This document shows, one piece after another, positions 34,614 through 46,950 of a stretch of 64,000 bases of DNA. The translations under genes were made by a program, and so were the position numbers. The stretch's first letter is position 1. Every line of letters starts with the position of its first letter. The notes under the pieces are model-generated. The model made no database searches, was not told the DNA's origin, and saw only the letters and a program-made list of their open reading frames with translations. The DNA lies in assembly GCA_015680685.1 (NCBI GenBank), contig MNCI01014752.1, forward strand, positions 223,270 through 287,269, in the 5' to 3' direction. The stretch is from Gnetum montanum. Its lineage: Eukaryota > Streptophyta > Gnetopsida > Gnetales > Gnetaceae.

Positions 34614-36371
34614 ATGGTTCCCAAAGATCTATAGTAGAAGAACCCTTACAACATGGAAGTAAAAGACTAAGGGATCAAGGAAGAGGATAAATTGGAGAAC
34701 AAACACTGCAAGCAAAGAAGGAAGCTCAATCCTTTAGCATTCACCAATAGAACCCTATCACAAAAAAAATCTATAGAGGTTGAGGTTGAAGCACCACTAG
34801 CTCCTAAGTAAGGATAGCACCTCATGCTGTTAGCAGAATCATCTAGGATATCCAAGATAAGTCCATCATGTCCACAATAATTATGGAACTAAATTTTGGA
34901 CCATTCATGAAGTTTTATCTTGACAGCATTAGAACCCAACTCTAGGCTTCTCCTTTATGGCCAATCCTATCATGTAATGGTGAATGGTACATGGGAGAAG
35001 TATATCAATTATGGAAAAATAAACAAGATGATGCTACTATTATAATTGAAGGAGTCTTAGTGCCTTACTCTATTGAAGCCATTGCCAAGGCACTTAATAT
35101 TCCAAATGTTGAAGAAAATGAAGCATAGATATCCATCCAATCTAACATCGATGCAAAGAAGCTATGATTGCAAAGAGCATATGGAAATAAGGACAAGAAA
35201 TATAGTTAATTAACTGTTGAGGAGAAGATCTACTTCAAGATTAGAACTTACCACTTGTTCCCTATCAAGAGACTCAAAATTTTTTTTACTTATGCATCTA
35301 GAGAAAGTGCAATTCTTATGGGAAAATTCAATGCTAATATAGCACATCTACTCTTTCTAGAGATCTAGAGAAGCTTTAAAGAGAAGAAGGCAGGAAAACT
35401 CACACTACCATTTCCTTGCCTTGTTAGGAAGTTGTGCAAGCAAGTAGGGATTTTGGGATACACTAATGATGTTCTACGGAAAGCCCAGAATGCATCCTAT
35501 GTAGAGATGTCCAAACCAATGTCACCAAAGAAGGATTAGTTGGAAAAGCTAGTAAGCATTGAAGGAGTAGTAGGATCCACACTAGTAAGCAACATTCCAA
35601 AAAATAGACAATTATAAGCAAGACTTAGTGGATAAATGCCTACTAGTTATAGACCTAGACAGAGTGCTCCACTTGCACAACAAGACTATAGGCCTTTTAT
35701 GATCCCCTTGCAGCAAATAAAAAAAACCATTAGTTGGGAAAGAAGGGAAGGTTCTACTTTTTTCTGAGTTAGGGATAACTCTATAAGGCCTATTGTATTA
35801 ATAGGACTTGATAGTGGGTAGGTATCTCTATAAGAAAGGGAGGATGAAAACTAGGCATAATAGATTTAAGGGAATGTTGCATCTTTCCAAGTTATGCTAG
35901 AAATTAGAAAACAAGCCACAGTGGTGGTAATGCAACACTAAGATGCAACAGGAGCAGAAAACGTAATCATTGATCACATGAAAGAATCATTCAACATTTC
36001 CATTATGACACTAGTAGAAAATATAGGAGCAAGAGATGTGAAAATGCTAGTCAAAACATCTATGACACTAGCAAAACATGAAGATGTCCTTGATTGATTG
36101 TTGCAGATAGGATAAGTCATGCAAAAATCTCTTTGATATCCCTAGCAATATCACTGTAGTTTAGTATGATCTAATTACAATAAAGGGGAAGTTGGTCATG
36201 GCAAAAAAAGAGGGTAAAGCATGCAAAAAATGAAGTGTAGAGGTTGCAAGCTAAGTTAGTAGCTTTGATGGTAGAAATAAGAGACCTTACATAGTGTATA
36301 GCCCCAAACTAGTTAGATGCATTTAGAACAGAATAAGTTAGGCATCTCATAGTAAGAAATATTTAAGTTGA
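34614..36371 (+). pseudogene. Element C ORF3, 5' part
   Basis: The reading starts ATGGTTCCCAAA at 34614 immediately after an AG, equivalent to the B start ATGGCCCCGAAA at 49492. The conserved N-terminal region includes SPLWPIL (about 34950), VLVPYSIEAIAKALNIP (about 35056-35106), KIRTYHLFPIKRL (about 35239) and MGKFNAN. The pattern of a short conserved block followed by VP(F/Y)....I...L..P recalls the putative plant transposon protein domain in Athila-like elements; that link is tentative. A proline-rich patch lies near 35700. The reading is cut at 36371 by A2 and resumes at 54505. Many stops are present. It occupies the env position but no signal peptide or membrane helix was seen. Confidence 0.7.
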
Positions 36372-37329
36372 TGATGAAAGCAGTTACTCTAGCGGTTACT
36401 TTAGTAGTTATTCTAATTATTAGAGTAGTTACTCTAGCAATTTATTCTAATTATTAGAGTAGTTACTCTAGCGGTTTATTCTAATTATTAAAGTGGTTAC
36501 TCTAGCGGTTGCTTTAGCAGTTATTCTAATTATTAGAGCGGTTACTCTAATTATTAGAGTAGTTTCTCCCAAGCCTATAAATATAGTTCTCATGCACACA
36601 ATTGAAAAAAGTATTTTAGTAGTCAAGAAGCGAAACTCTTGCAATTTTTTTGAAAGTTAAAATATTTTCCAAGTGTTCGTAGTAGGAGGTGTGAGTGTGG
36701 AAAAATCTTTATTCAAGCATTATGTACTTGAGGATACCTTGTGTACAGCAATAAAGACGAGCTCTTTGATTCATCCTTGCAACGCTTGAGATTTGTTTTC
36801 TTATGCATTTCTTTTATTTTATTTTCTTATGCATTTATTTTATGCACTTTACATTTCTATTATTAGCACAAAAATTCATTTTGATCAATTAAGAAAATCA
36901 TTAAATTACGCAAGCATGACCACTTTAAGCATGCGTGTAATGCTCGATAACCTTGTAACGATTAGTGTTTGGTAATCCCAGTAGTTTTGCACTGGTTCAA
37001 GATGTGTACGGCAAGTGGGAATAGGTGCTTGTGTTAGGATTTGTTAGAACTTAGTTAATGAGTAGTTAAGTTAAATTAGTCGCCTAGTTATCTTTCTCTT
37101 TCCTTATTAGCATAGGACATAAAAACATAACAGATATAAAAATCATATGCCTCAAGCTTATTTAACCATACAATCATGACATATAAGTAAGTTTGCGAAG
37201 ACAAAAATCAATCAACCCATCCTTGTTCCACATGGGCACATAAGCACTTAGTCCTTGGAATTTGACTGGATCGTGCATTGAACACTTGTATTCATATGGT
37301 TGAGTGTAGGGGTACCTCACCACTCATCA
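36372..37329 (+). repeat. A2 5' LTR
   Basis: It starts TGATGAAAGCAG and ends CACTCATCA. Five AATTATTA-centred palindrome units occupy 36383-36562, before the TATAAATATA box at 36576-36585. Confidence 0.94.
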
Positions 37330-37330
37330 T

Positions 37331-37348
37331 TGGCACCATTGCCAGGGA
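37331..37348 (+). other. A2 primer-binding site, tRNA-Asp type
   Basis: TGGCACCATTGCCAGGGA lies one base after the 5' LTR. It differs from the tRNA-Asp complement at three positions. Confidence 0.85.
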
Positions 37349-37465
37349 CTTACTTGTTTGTGTGCTAATTAGAACATAGGAACTCATTCACATCATTAGA
37401 ACGAACCCTTAGGGTTGATTGAGAAAATAATAAATAAGAATACATTGCACACTGAATAGACAAGT

Positions 37466-39515
37466 ATGTCTCCTTCATCGTACAAAAGTGCCTCACTGCC
37501 TAGGTCTGAAATAGGAAACAATCGATGGCATAATACACATGACATTGATCCACTAGTCTCTCAATAAGTTTGAGTGGTATATATTCATCCTAATGAATAT
37601 ATACTAGACTTCACCTTTATCTTCCATCAAGATGAGAAACTACGTTGGTGAGACTTAGAAGGTAACATAGTATTACCTCCCAATTTTTTAGTCCCAAGCA
37701 TGCTTCTTCATGCCCTCACACGAATTGGCATGCCACACTTACATGTAGAATACATTGTGCAAACCATGACTTGAGAGAATACTATCCCATGGAGGCACAA
37801 CATCAAAGGGACTTAGAATAGGAGAGACATCATAAGTCTTTGAAGGGTAAGTGTTCCTAGGATGTTCCACATATCTTAAGTGAAAATGAAGGTGGTGAAC
37901 CTACCTCAAGTAGCCACCCACACAATGATGTTCCTCCCCTTGAGTTTGGCCAAGGGGTTGTGTATCAGAACCTTCATTCCACTATTCATAACCTAGGTTC
38001 TGATACCCACAGGCACAAAAGGTTCAATAAAGGAACATGGACACATGATAAAGATGGACATTCTGATCGCAATTGCGATTGGGGCCGAGATTGTAGAAGA
38101 GAAGGTAGCAAACACAGTCATGGTGATGGTTCTCCTTCTTTTTCACCTTCATCATCTCCTTCATCCTCTCCTTTAGTATCTAGACACAGTCATAAGGAAA
38201 AAGACCATGGGTATAAAGGTAGGCAAAGTGGAAGTCATAGATGACATAGCTAGGAAAGGGGGCAGGGGCACTCTAGAGAGTCATGACATAGAAGAAGGGA
38301 GAGTAGGGAACAACGTAGGCATCATAGATGCCATGGATGAGATGATCACAATGAATCCCTTCTCTCTACTTAAAGTATGTTGGACATAACTAGGGCTATT
38401 AGAATTCCAACAAGGTACCAGAAAGATAGTAGGATCAAGAGATTAGATATGAACAATATCCCATGATTTGAAGGGGGATACAACACTGATCCTCAGAATC
38501 ACTTACAAGCATTCCATGATGTGTGTGCCTTACATAATATAGAGAAAAAATTGCAAGAACTTAATTTATTTCCACAGACACTAGTTAAAGAAAGTGGAAA
38601 GCTGGTACCAGTCTTTAGAACCAAAATCCATTCATAGATGAAGTACTATGTTAGAACTATTTAATGATAAGTACCAAACATACTCCTGAGTGTCTACCTT
38701 GCGAAAGCAAATCCAAGGCTAGAAACAAGGAAGACATGAACCCTTGGATGCTGCCATAGACTGATATTATGCACTGTTACACCATTGTCCTCACCATGGT
38801 TATTTGCAAAGGGATCAACTACACCATCTCGTGGATGGGCTTAGGCATGAAACGAGAAGAATCCTTGGTACTTATATCCAAGGAAGACTATCCAAGCTTA
38901 GGTTCCATCAAATTCAAAGACTATTGGAGCAAATTGCTAAGGAAGAAGGTGAGCTATGGAAGAGAGAAAGTGTAGAAGAGTATAATCGAGATCCTTCCCT
39001 TTAGAAGAGGAGAGTAAGATTTTCTGAGGATGAACAAGAGTCACCACTCGAAGAGATGGTGAATAGGAAAACTTTGCCTATCCAAAAGTTGACATCAGAA
39101 GTATTGAAAAAGGTAAACCAAATGTGGGATTCCCTATACAATATATTTCAATCTATTTTTAAAATAGTAGAGGAGTCTAGAGAGCAAGGTAGCGATGGCA
39201 AAAAAAGAAAAAAGAGAGAAGTTGAACATGCACGTAGTAAGGGTAAGGGAAAAGTTGCCATCATTGAAGAGGTTGTGGAGTCGAAAAAAAACAATGATAG
39301 TAGATGTGAAATATGTCAATATGACCATCCTAAGGGAATTTTTCTTATAATCTCACATCTGCAAGAGTTTGGGGTGTATGCACTCAACCCACGATTGAAC
39401 AAATGGCAAGCACCCTGCAGGTTACCTTACCCCCAAGGTAACCCAAGACAATTCCACCAACGCTTAACATATTATCCAAGTGGAATTTCACCACAATTAA
39501 TTAAGAAATATCAAT
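37466..39515 (+). pseudogene. gag: A2 gag
   Basis: It starts ATGTCTCCTTCA. The N-terminal block LDFTFIFHQDEKLRW (about 37610) is shared with C. RHLVDGL-type capsid sequence lies near 38818-38880 and a 153-residue open segment at 39056-39517. The knuckle region reads CEICQYDHPKGIF (near 39307-39345), so its last cysteine is lost. Stops and frameshifts break the rest. Confidence 0.82.
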
Positions 39516-42500
39516 AGTGAAAACACCCACAATCATGGGGAATGCCACCACCAAGGCAACAATATCCTTACCGGCAACCTGACCCGTATGGATATTACGT
39601 GCAGTAGCCAATCTCCCCACATGACTCTACTCGTCATGTCACTTCTCAACCTCACTACTAAGCCTACGAGTATTATGGGACTCCCTCTTCTAAAGATGAT
39701 ATTTCACAAGAATATCATCCTTCTCATTCGACTGCATCTCTTCCACCAATAGCTCTACTAGCACCTGCTCCTGTGATGCAAGGTGAAATCCCTATCCAAT
39801 CACAACAATGTAATGCCATGAGGGTTGTTAACTCTCAACCTACTGTTGGTTCCAACAACCACATGAAGAAAAGACCTTTCTTTATAACCAATAGTCCAAC
39901 CAAGCCCTTGCAATTGTAAGTAGCTAATTCCTTAGATGCCTCAGTATCAATCAAAAGTTTAGAGCCCCCTTCAATGTAATCACCGCACTCAACGCATATG
40001 GTCATGCTAACACATGCCATCATCGATTGGATCAAAGCTGGCCACCTTCCCAAGAAATTCTCTGATCCTAGGAGTCCTTTGATATACTTAAAAATTGCTG
40101 AAAATGTGTCATACAAGGCTCTTTTGGATTTAGGTTCTGGTCTCAACTTGATTTCTCAAGAAATATACAAGGCTTGGAACCTGCCTCCATTGAAAAAGAG
40201 CAACATCCATCTAGAGTTGGCTGACCAGTCCATCACTATTCCATTGGGACAGGTGGAATACATTGTTACCACTATTTGTGGATGGTCATACTCAGCTGAC
40301 TTCCTAGTGATTTAGGTGAACAATGATAAGGGGGACTTCCCAATCATAATGGGAAGAGCATGGCTAAGCACCATCAACGCATGCCTAGGAATCCATGATC
40401 TTTCCCTAGAAATATCAAAGAAAAATACATTTAAAAAGATTAAGAAGAAGAAAGCTTTATGCATCGCATATAGTGACTCAAGGTGTAATTGTGTATAGAG
40501 GTTATGGTTTGTGCAAAGTTTAGCATTTCCTGCATGCAATTAGTGTGCACAAGTGATTAACATACAAAGATGCCTATATGCAGCAACCACATGACAGGAA
40601 GACACCCAGTGGTTGATAGTTGATCAAGAAAGCAGTTCACTCATATGCATGGAACCAACTAAGGGTTTGACTTGTGCTTACATTGATAGCATAGACTCAT
40701 TAGAGCAAGTCCACCACCAACTTTCAAGTCTTAACCTTGAAAATATCAACTAGGGGAAGTTGAAAATCCCTGAGAAATTAAGTAGGAGCCCCTTAAGATG
40801 AAACCATTGCCCATAGATATGGAATACATGGTCCTTAAAAATGGAAAATTGGTAAGTATCAATGCTGAGCTTGCTCCTCAATAGAAAGAAGAACTGTTAA
40901 AGGTAATAAATAAATGGTCAGAAGCCTTCACTTGGTCATATGCCAAATTAACTAGAATAGATCCCAAGATATGCCAACATAGAATTTACACTAACCCATC
41001 CATGAAGCCTCAAAGACAACCATAGAGGCGATTGAACCCTAAGCTAAAGTAAGTAGTTAAGGAAGAAATCGAATAGCTTCTCAAGGCTAGGTTCATATAC
41101 CCCATTGCTGATAGTGAATGGGTTAGCCCCTTAGATATTGTCCATAAAAAGGGAGGCAAATGGAGGATGTGCATAGATTTCAAGCTACTAAATATGGCAA
41201 CATTAAAAGATCACTTTCTATTACCATTTGTTGACCAAGTCTTAGAAACCATCGCAGGGCACCGCTATTATAGTTTTTTGGATGGGTATAGTGGATATAA
41301 CCAAATATAAATATCCCTAGAAGACTAGGCCAAGACTACATTCACTAGTCCTTGGGAAACATTTGCATAGAAATAGATGTCGTTTGGCTTGTGCAATGCC
41401 CCTACAAAATTTCAACAACTAGTTCTAGGCATATTCCAACACCAGATAGGGAATGGCATGGAGGTATTTATGGACGATTTCTCCACTTATGGAGAAAACT
41501 TTGATCAAGCCTTGGATCAGTTAGAGCAAGTGTTAAAAATATGTGTAGAAACTAATTTGAGGTTCAACTAGCAGAACAACCATTTGATGGTCCAAGAGGA
41601 CATAGTACTAGGGCACAAGATCTCACACACAGGGATAGAGGTAGACCCCGAGAAACTCAAAGTTATCTAAGGAATTACCCGTCAAATGAAAACTATTAAA
41701 AATATTCAGTCATTCCTTGGACATACTGGCTACTATAGGAGATGTATTGAGAACTTTTCAAAGGTTGCTAAACCATTGGTAGAATTAATGAAAAAGGATG
41801 TACCTTTCGAGTGGACCAGGGAATGCAAATTAGTTTTTCAAAATTTGAAATAGAAGCTAGTAGAAACACCCATTCTACAAGCTCCTGANNNNNNNNNNNN
41901 NNNNNNNNNNNNNNNNNNNNNNNNNNNNNNNNNNNNNNNNNNNNNNNNNNNNNNNNNNNNNNNNNNNNNNNNNNNNNNNNNNNNNNNNNNNNNNNNNNNN
42001 NNNNNNNNNNNNNNNNNNNNNNNNNNNNNNNNNNNNNNNNNNNNNNNNNNNNNNNNNNNNNNNNNNNNNNNNNNNNNNNNNNNNNNNNNNNNNNNNNNNN
42101 NNNNNNNNNNNNNNNNNNNNNNNNNNNNNNNNNNNNNNNNNNNNNNNNNNNNNNNNNNNNNNNNNNNNNNNNNNNNNNNNNNNNNNNNNNNNNNNNNNNN
42201 NNNNNNNNCGAGCCAAGTACTTTATGGAAATCAATGAGCAACTTTACAAAGTGTGTTCTGATGGCTTGGTTCAATTGGTGTGTTCTTGATATAGATCAAT
42301 TATGAGTTCTCCAAGATGCTCATGAGGGTCCTTGTGGGGGATATTACGTTGGGAGATGAATGACCATCAAGTTCTTGCTTGTAGGATATTATTACCCTAC
42401 ATTGTTTCGGGATGCCCATCAATTCATCCAATCTTGTAAGCACTGTCAATGTGATGGGGGAATGATTGCTAGAATGGAGGGTCTGCAATAATGGATCCAA

Positions 42501-43475
42501 CCATTAGAAACCTTCATCATTTGGGGAATTGATTTTATGGGGCCAATTACACCAATGTCCAATGGAAAAGCCTATATCATTGTTGCTATTGATTACCTAA
42601 CTAAATGGGTAGAAGCAACTATTGTTAAGGATTGTACATCATCTACAGCTGTACAATTTGTTCAACAAAAATTCATAAATAGATTTGGTGTGCCTCGTGC
42701 ACTTATTTTAGACAATGGTACCCACTTCATAAGTGCAACTTTTTGGAAATTAATGCAACACTTAGGGGTTGAGCATAAATTGACTACACCATACCACCTC
42801 CAAGCAAATAGTCAAGTAGAAGTCACCAACAGGGAGATTACGAAGATATTGACAAGAACTGTTAGCAAGTTTAGGTGAGACTAAAGCACTAAACTAAATG
42901 ATTATCTTTGGGCATACTACTCTACATGGAAACTTCCTACAGGATACTCTCCCTATGAGTTAGTGTACTGTAAATTACCAATGCTTCCCATTCAAACTAA
43001 GCTCCGTACACTATTCATGGCATGTCACCTCAACCTTGACCTTGATCTAGCACAGAAACAATGATTAGTAATCCTTAACTTGCTAGATGAAAATTGACTA
43101 GCTGCTCTATCATCTAACGAGTTGCACAAGGCATTCAATAAACAACATCATGACCTAAGGATTAGGAAAGTTAAATATCAACCAGGAGATAAGGTTCTCT
43201 ACTAGAATCCCACACATGTGCCACAACGTAATAAATTTCAAACACTGTGGGAAGGACCTTATATTATTTATACAACTTCTCCTTCAGGGGCCATGACAAT
43301 ATACAAACGTGAGAGCCCAAAAAAGAAATTGTTGGTCAACGTACAACAAACCAAACCTTTCCATGAGCTTAGGATAGCCAGTACACATGCTACCTCTATT
43401 GATGGACAACCTTGCTCACTATTCTGGATCTCCTCCTTCAAACTTAGTTATGGGGGAGATGGCCACCTATGCTAA
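39516..43475 (+). pseudogene. pol: A2 pro-pol
   Basis: Protease is at 39998-40498, with catalytic LDLGSG intact (Asp codon 40127-40129). A linker follows, then reverse transcriptase at about 41080-41720, with FMDD at 41467-41478. RNase H is lost in the N gap 41889-42208. Integrase is at about 42300-43475; [16 protein letters not shown] and QVEVTNREI supply all three catalytic residues in an open 113-residue segment (42537-42878). It ends GGDGHLC at 43475. A2 keeps the 157 bp before reverse transcriptase that A1 has lost. Nonsense changes are numerous. Confidence 0.9.
41889..42208. other. Assembly gap (320 N)
   Basis: A run of N within A2 pol. By comparison with A1 it should hold RNase H and the start of integrase, which in A1 take more than 320 bp, so the gap size is probably nominal or A2 has a deletion. 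Confidence 0.9.
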
Positions 43476-45356
43476 CTGGTCTAGGCCCTCAGCTCTTTTT
43501 GAATTTTTTTTTACACATTTTTTCAACTTTTCTTATTTTTTTTACACCATCACTCATGTTTTTACTATTTCCTTGTTTTCTTGATTTGCTTTTATTCATC
43601 ATCTAATAAGTGCTCATGATGGTGGATTGAATTCTATCATAGCGATTGCTAATGTTTGGTTTTTACCTTTGAATTATGATGCTAATATTAAGGTATGGTT
43701 CTTTGGTAAAACAGGTAATGAGTCCACCTTGTCCACTCATCCATATAACTCTATGGTCTCCTTTGGCTTGGAACTGTACAGTCCCATTTTTCTAAGTAAA
43801 CTTGTTAATGAATTGGTGGCTGGGTATTTTTCAAACCAAGGAAAGACTTAAAGGATAAAAAGGGTGTGACTTTAAGGGGATTTGATGCATTGGTTCTGGC
43901 CATTATTTTGGGTGCTTGGATGGTTTTTCTTGGGTTTTCTACCATTCTGACATTGTTTAAATATCATAAAGCTGAGTGAATAAAAATAAGTCTTTGCATG
44001 GTGTGGTTCTCATGCAAAGAAAAAGTGAGAAAAAGTGAAAATTCAAAGCACACCCCTTAGACATAATAAAGAAATATGGGCTACAAGAACTGGTTATGAA
44101 ACTAGAAAGACATGTTACCTATGCCTAAAGGTTCCCTCTAACTAAGGCCCTTTTTCACTTCCTACTTTTGCATCTCATTCTCCTTGGGATGGTGGTCACT
44201 CTTTGTGGAAGTATTCTTGTTGCCTCAAGAGGATGGAATGGCCAAGTGTATTGATGTGAGGTCATTGAATGTGGTTGGTTTGAGTCTGGATTTGGAATGA
44301 AGTTCTACTCAGTCATCTTAACCATGAAATACACAAGGAGCTTTACACAACCTTATTGTTGGGATTCCATTCTATTCTCTCCTCTCCATCTTTCTTCCAT
44401 TTTCCACCTCATTTCCAATTTTACCATTAGCCCATTTTGGATTGATGCATTATTTTTCTTTGATGAATTCTTGTGGGTAAGTTTTTAACTCTTGCTTCCA
44501 ATTGACATTCCTAGAGCCTACAGACTCTCTAGTTTGTGGGTTTGTCAAGGAATAAAAGGCATGAGCCTACTTTGGGGACAACCCACTGGCATTCCTTTTT
44601 GGTGCAATTGTTAAGTTCCTTTCCTTAAAAATTTCCTACAACAAATCATCTCTTATTTCGTCCCCATCCATGAAATCCATTTTATTTGGTGTTGTCATTG
44701 TTATTTTTTTCCATCTTTCTTGTTCCTAATATTTTTCCATCTTATAGCTATTGGAGGTTCACTCTTAGTCGTGGGGGCCCTGGCACAAATTTATCAATTT
44801 TCTCCATTTTACTATTCACCTAACCCATACACCTTGGGTAGTCACCTATGATAAATCTCTGAACTAGTTTATGCCATAACCACAACTTAGCCAATGTGCT
44901 TCATATCGAGGCAAGGAATCAATTGCATTGTGGTTTATCTCTACTTGCTCATTTGTGACCATGTTGTGTGTGCAAATGGAAATCATACAAATAATGGACT
45001 AGGTTTGTAGGAAGCACTCAGGATGGACTAAAACTAGAGCATTTATGAAAGGAGCAAGTATGGTGGCATGGCTATGGATAAACAATGGAAGGCGCAATCT
45101 TAGCATTGGTAGCAACATGTTCCATCTTCTCTCTCTCTCTCTCTCTCTCTTCAAGCTACCAAATAAAGGCTTGGATGTCATTTATGCACGAGTGTTCACC
45201 ACAATGGTCATGAAAACTAATGTTGTAATATGCTTATTGATCTATTCACTGGGCACGTTGAGTCTGTCATCCCATTCCACCATCAATTGTCAATTAGTCA
45301 ATAATCCCAGACCTTCCAAATATTTTGTAAGGAACTCGAGGAAGAGCTTTCATTTA
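43476..45356 (+). other. A2 post-pol spacer
   Basis: Collinear with the A1 spacer: T-rich tract, then the block at 44103-44133 and the CTACTTTGGGGA block at 44565-44590. A (CT)n microsatellite lies at 45127-45151. No gene. Confidence 0.7.
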
Positions 45357-45368
45357 GTCATGGGGGTA
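45357..45368 (+). other. A2 polypurine tract
   Basis: GTCATGGGGGTA abuts the 3' LTR. Confidence 0.8.
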
Positions 45369-46207
45369 TGATGAGAGTGGTTACTCTAGTGATTACTTTA
45401 GTAGTTATTCTAATTATTAGATCAATTACTTTAGTGGTTTATTCTAATTATTAGAGTGGTTACTCTAGCGGTTTATTCTAATTATTACAGTGGTTACTCT
45501 AGCGGTGGATTTAGCAGTTATTCTAATTATTAGAGTTGTTACTCTAATTATTAGAGTAGTTTCTCCCAAGCCTATAAATAGAGTGCCTATGCGCACAATT
45601 GAAAAAAGTCTTTTAGCAGTCAAGAAGAAAAACTCTTGTAGTCTTTTTGAAAGTTAGAATATTTTCCAAGTATCTAGAGCAAGAGGTCTAAGTGTGGATG
45701 GATATTTATTTGAGCATTGTATACCTAAGCACACCTTGTGCACAAAAATAAAGATGAGCTCTTCGATTCATCCTTGCAGCACCTGAGATTTGTTTTCTTA
45801 CGTATTTATTTTATTTTATTTTCTTATGCATTTATTTTATTTTATGTACTTTACATTTCTGTTATTTGCACAACAATTCATTTTGATCAATTACGTAAAT
45901 CATTAAATTACACAAGCATGACCGCTTTGAGCATGCGTGTAATGCTTGGTAACCTAGTAACAATTAGTGTTTGGTAATCCCAATAGTGTTAAACTGGTTC
46001 AAGATATGTATGACAAGTGGGAACGGGTGCATGTGTTAAGATTATTTAGAACTTAGTTAATGAGTAGTTAATTTAAATTAGTCACCTAGTTATCTCTCTC
46101 TTTCCCTATTAGCACAGGACATAGAAACATAAAAGATATAAAAATCATATGCCTCAAGCTTACTTAACCATACAATTGTGACATACAAGTAAGTTTGGGA
46201 AGACAAC
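45369..46207 (+). repeat. A2 3' LTR, first part
   Basis: It starts TGATGAGAGTGG, has five palindrome units and TATAAATA at 45573-45580. It stops at ACAAC (46203-46207), the left target duplication of B. Confidence 0.94.
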
Positions 46208-46793
46208 TGATGAGTGGTGAGGTACCCCTACACTCAACCATATGAATACAAGCATTTTCAAGCACAATCTGGTCAAACTCCGCAGACGGACTAGTTGTGG
46301 CACCTAAATCGTTAACCTTAGGTTGTAGTTCGCTATCTTCCCGCCTAGACTAGTATTATATTTGTCACGTATGATTTAGTCCAGAGTTAGGTGTATGATG
46401 TGTTCCTAATTCTAATGCTACTCCTGAAGGCAGTGGAAAATAATATTAACTAAGCTAAACTAGGAGGAAAAGGTAAGAAAATCTAATCTAGCCTAAGTGC
46501 GATGAGNGTAAATAACAATTAAATAAACAAATAAATAACAAAGTGAATGCTACAATGATGAAGTAATCTTGATCTTTATTGCTGGTTATGTGTGCGTCCA
46601 AGTATGTCACACTCGAATAAAGAATGTCGTACAATTACAATCACCACACTACGGGTAGACACGGGAAAATAATCTAATTCTAGAGGGATCAAATTGCCAG
46701 AGTCTAGCTACAATCTAAACTAGGATTATTAACAAGGGAGAGCCACTTCTTATTTATAGACATTGTGGTAAACTGCAATATCACGTCCCATCA
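46208..46793 (-). repeat. Element B 3' LTR
   Basis: Minus-strand start TGATGGGACGTG (46793), end CCACTCATCA (46208), TATA box at 46758-46751. Its U3 palindrome cluster is shorter than that of the 5' LTR. A single N lies at 46507. Confidence 0.9.
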
Positions 46794-46806
46794 TACCCTC
46801 ACGAGT
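46794..46806 (-). other. Element B polypurine tract
   Basis: ACTCGTGAGGGTA on the minus strand directly precedes the 3' LTR. It corresponds to GTCGTGGGGGTA in family A. Confidence 0.65.
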
Positions 46807-46950
46807 GAATAAAAACTCGTCCTTGAGTTACAGTGATTACATAGTGGATAGGTATGGGATTATTAGATGGAGAAAACAAAAAATAAAATGATACCACAGT
46901 GTGGAAAGACACAACATAGAAAAAATGCTACAACTACAAAAATTTGGAAC

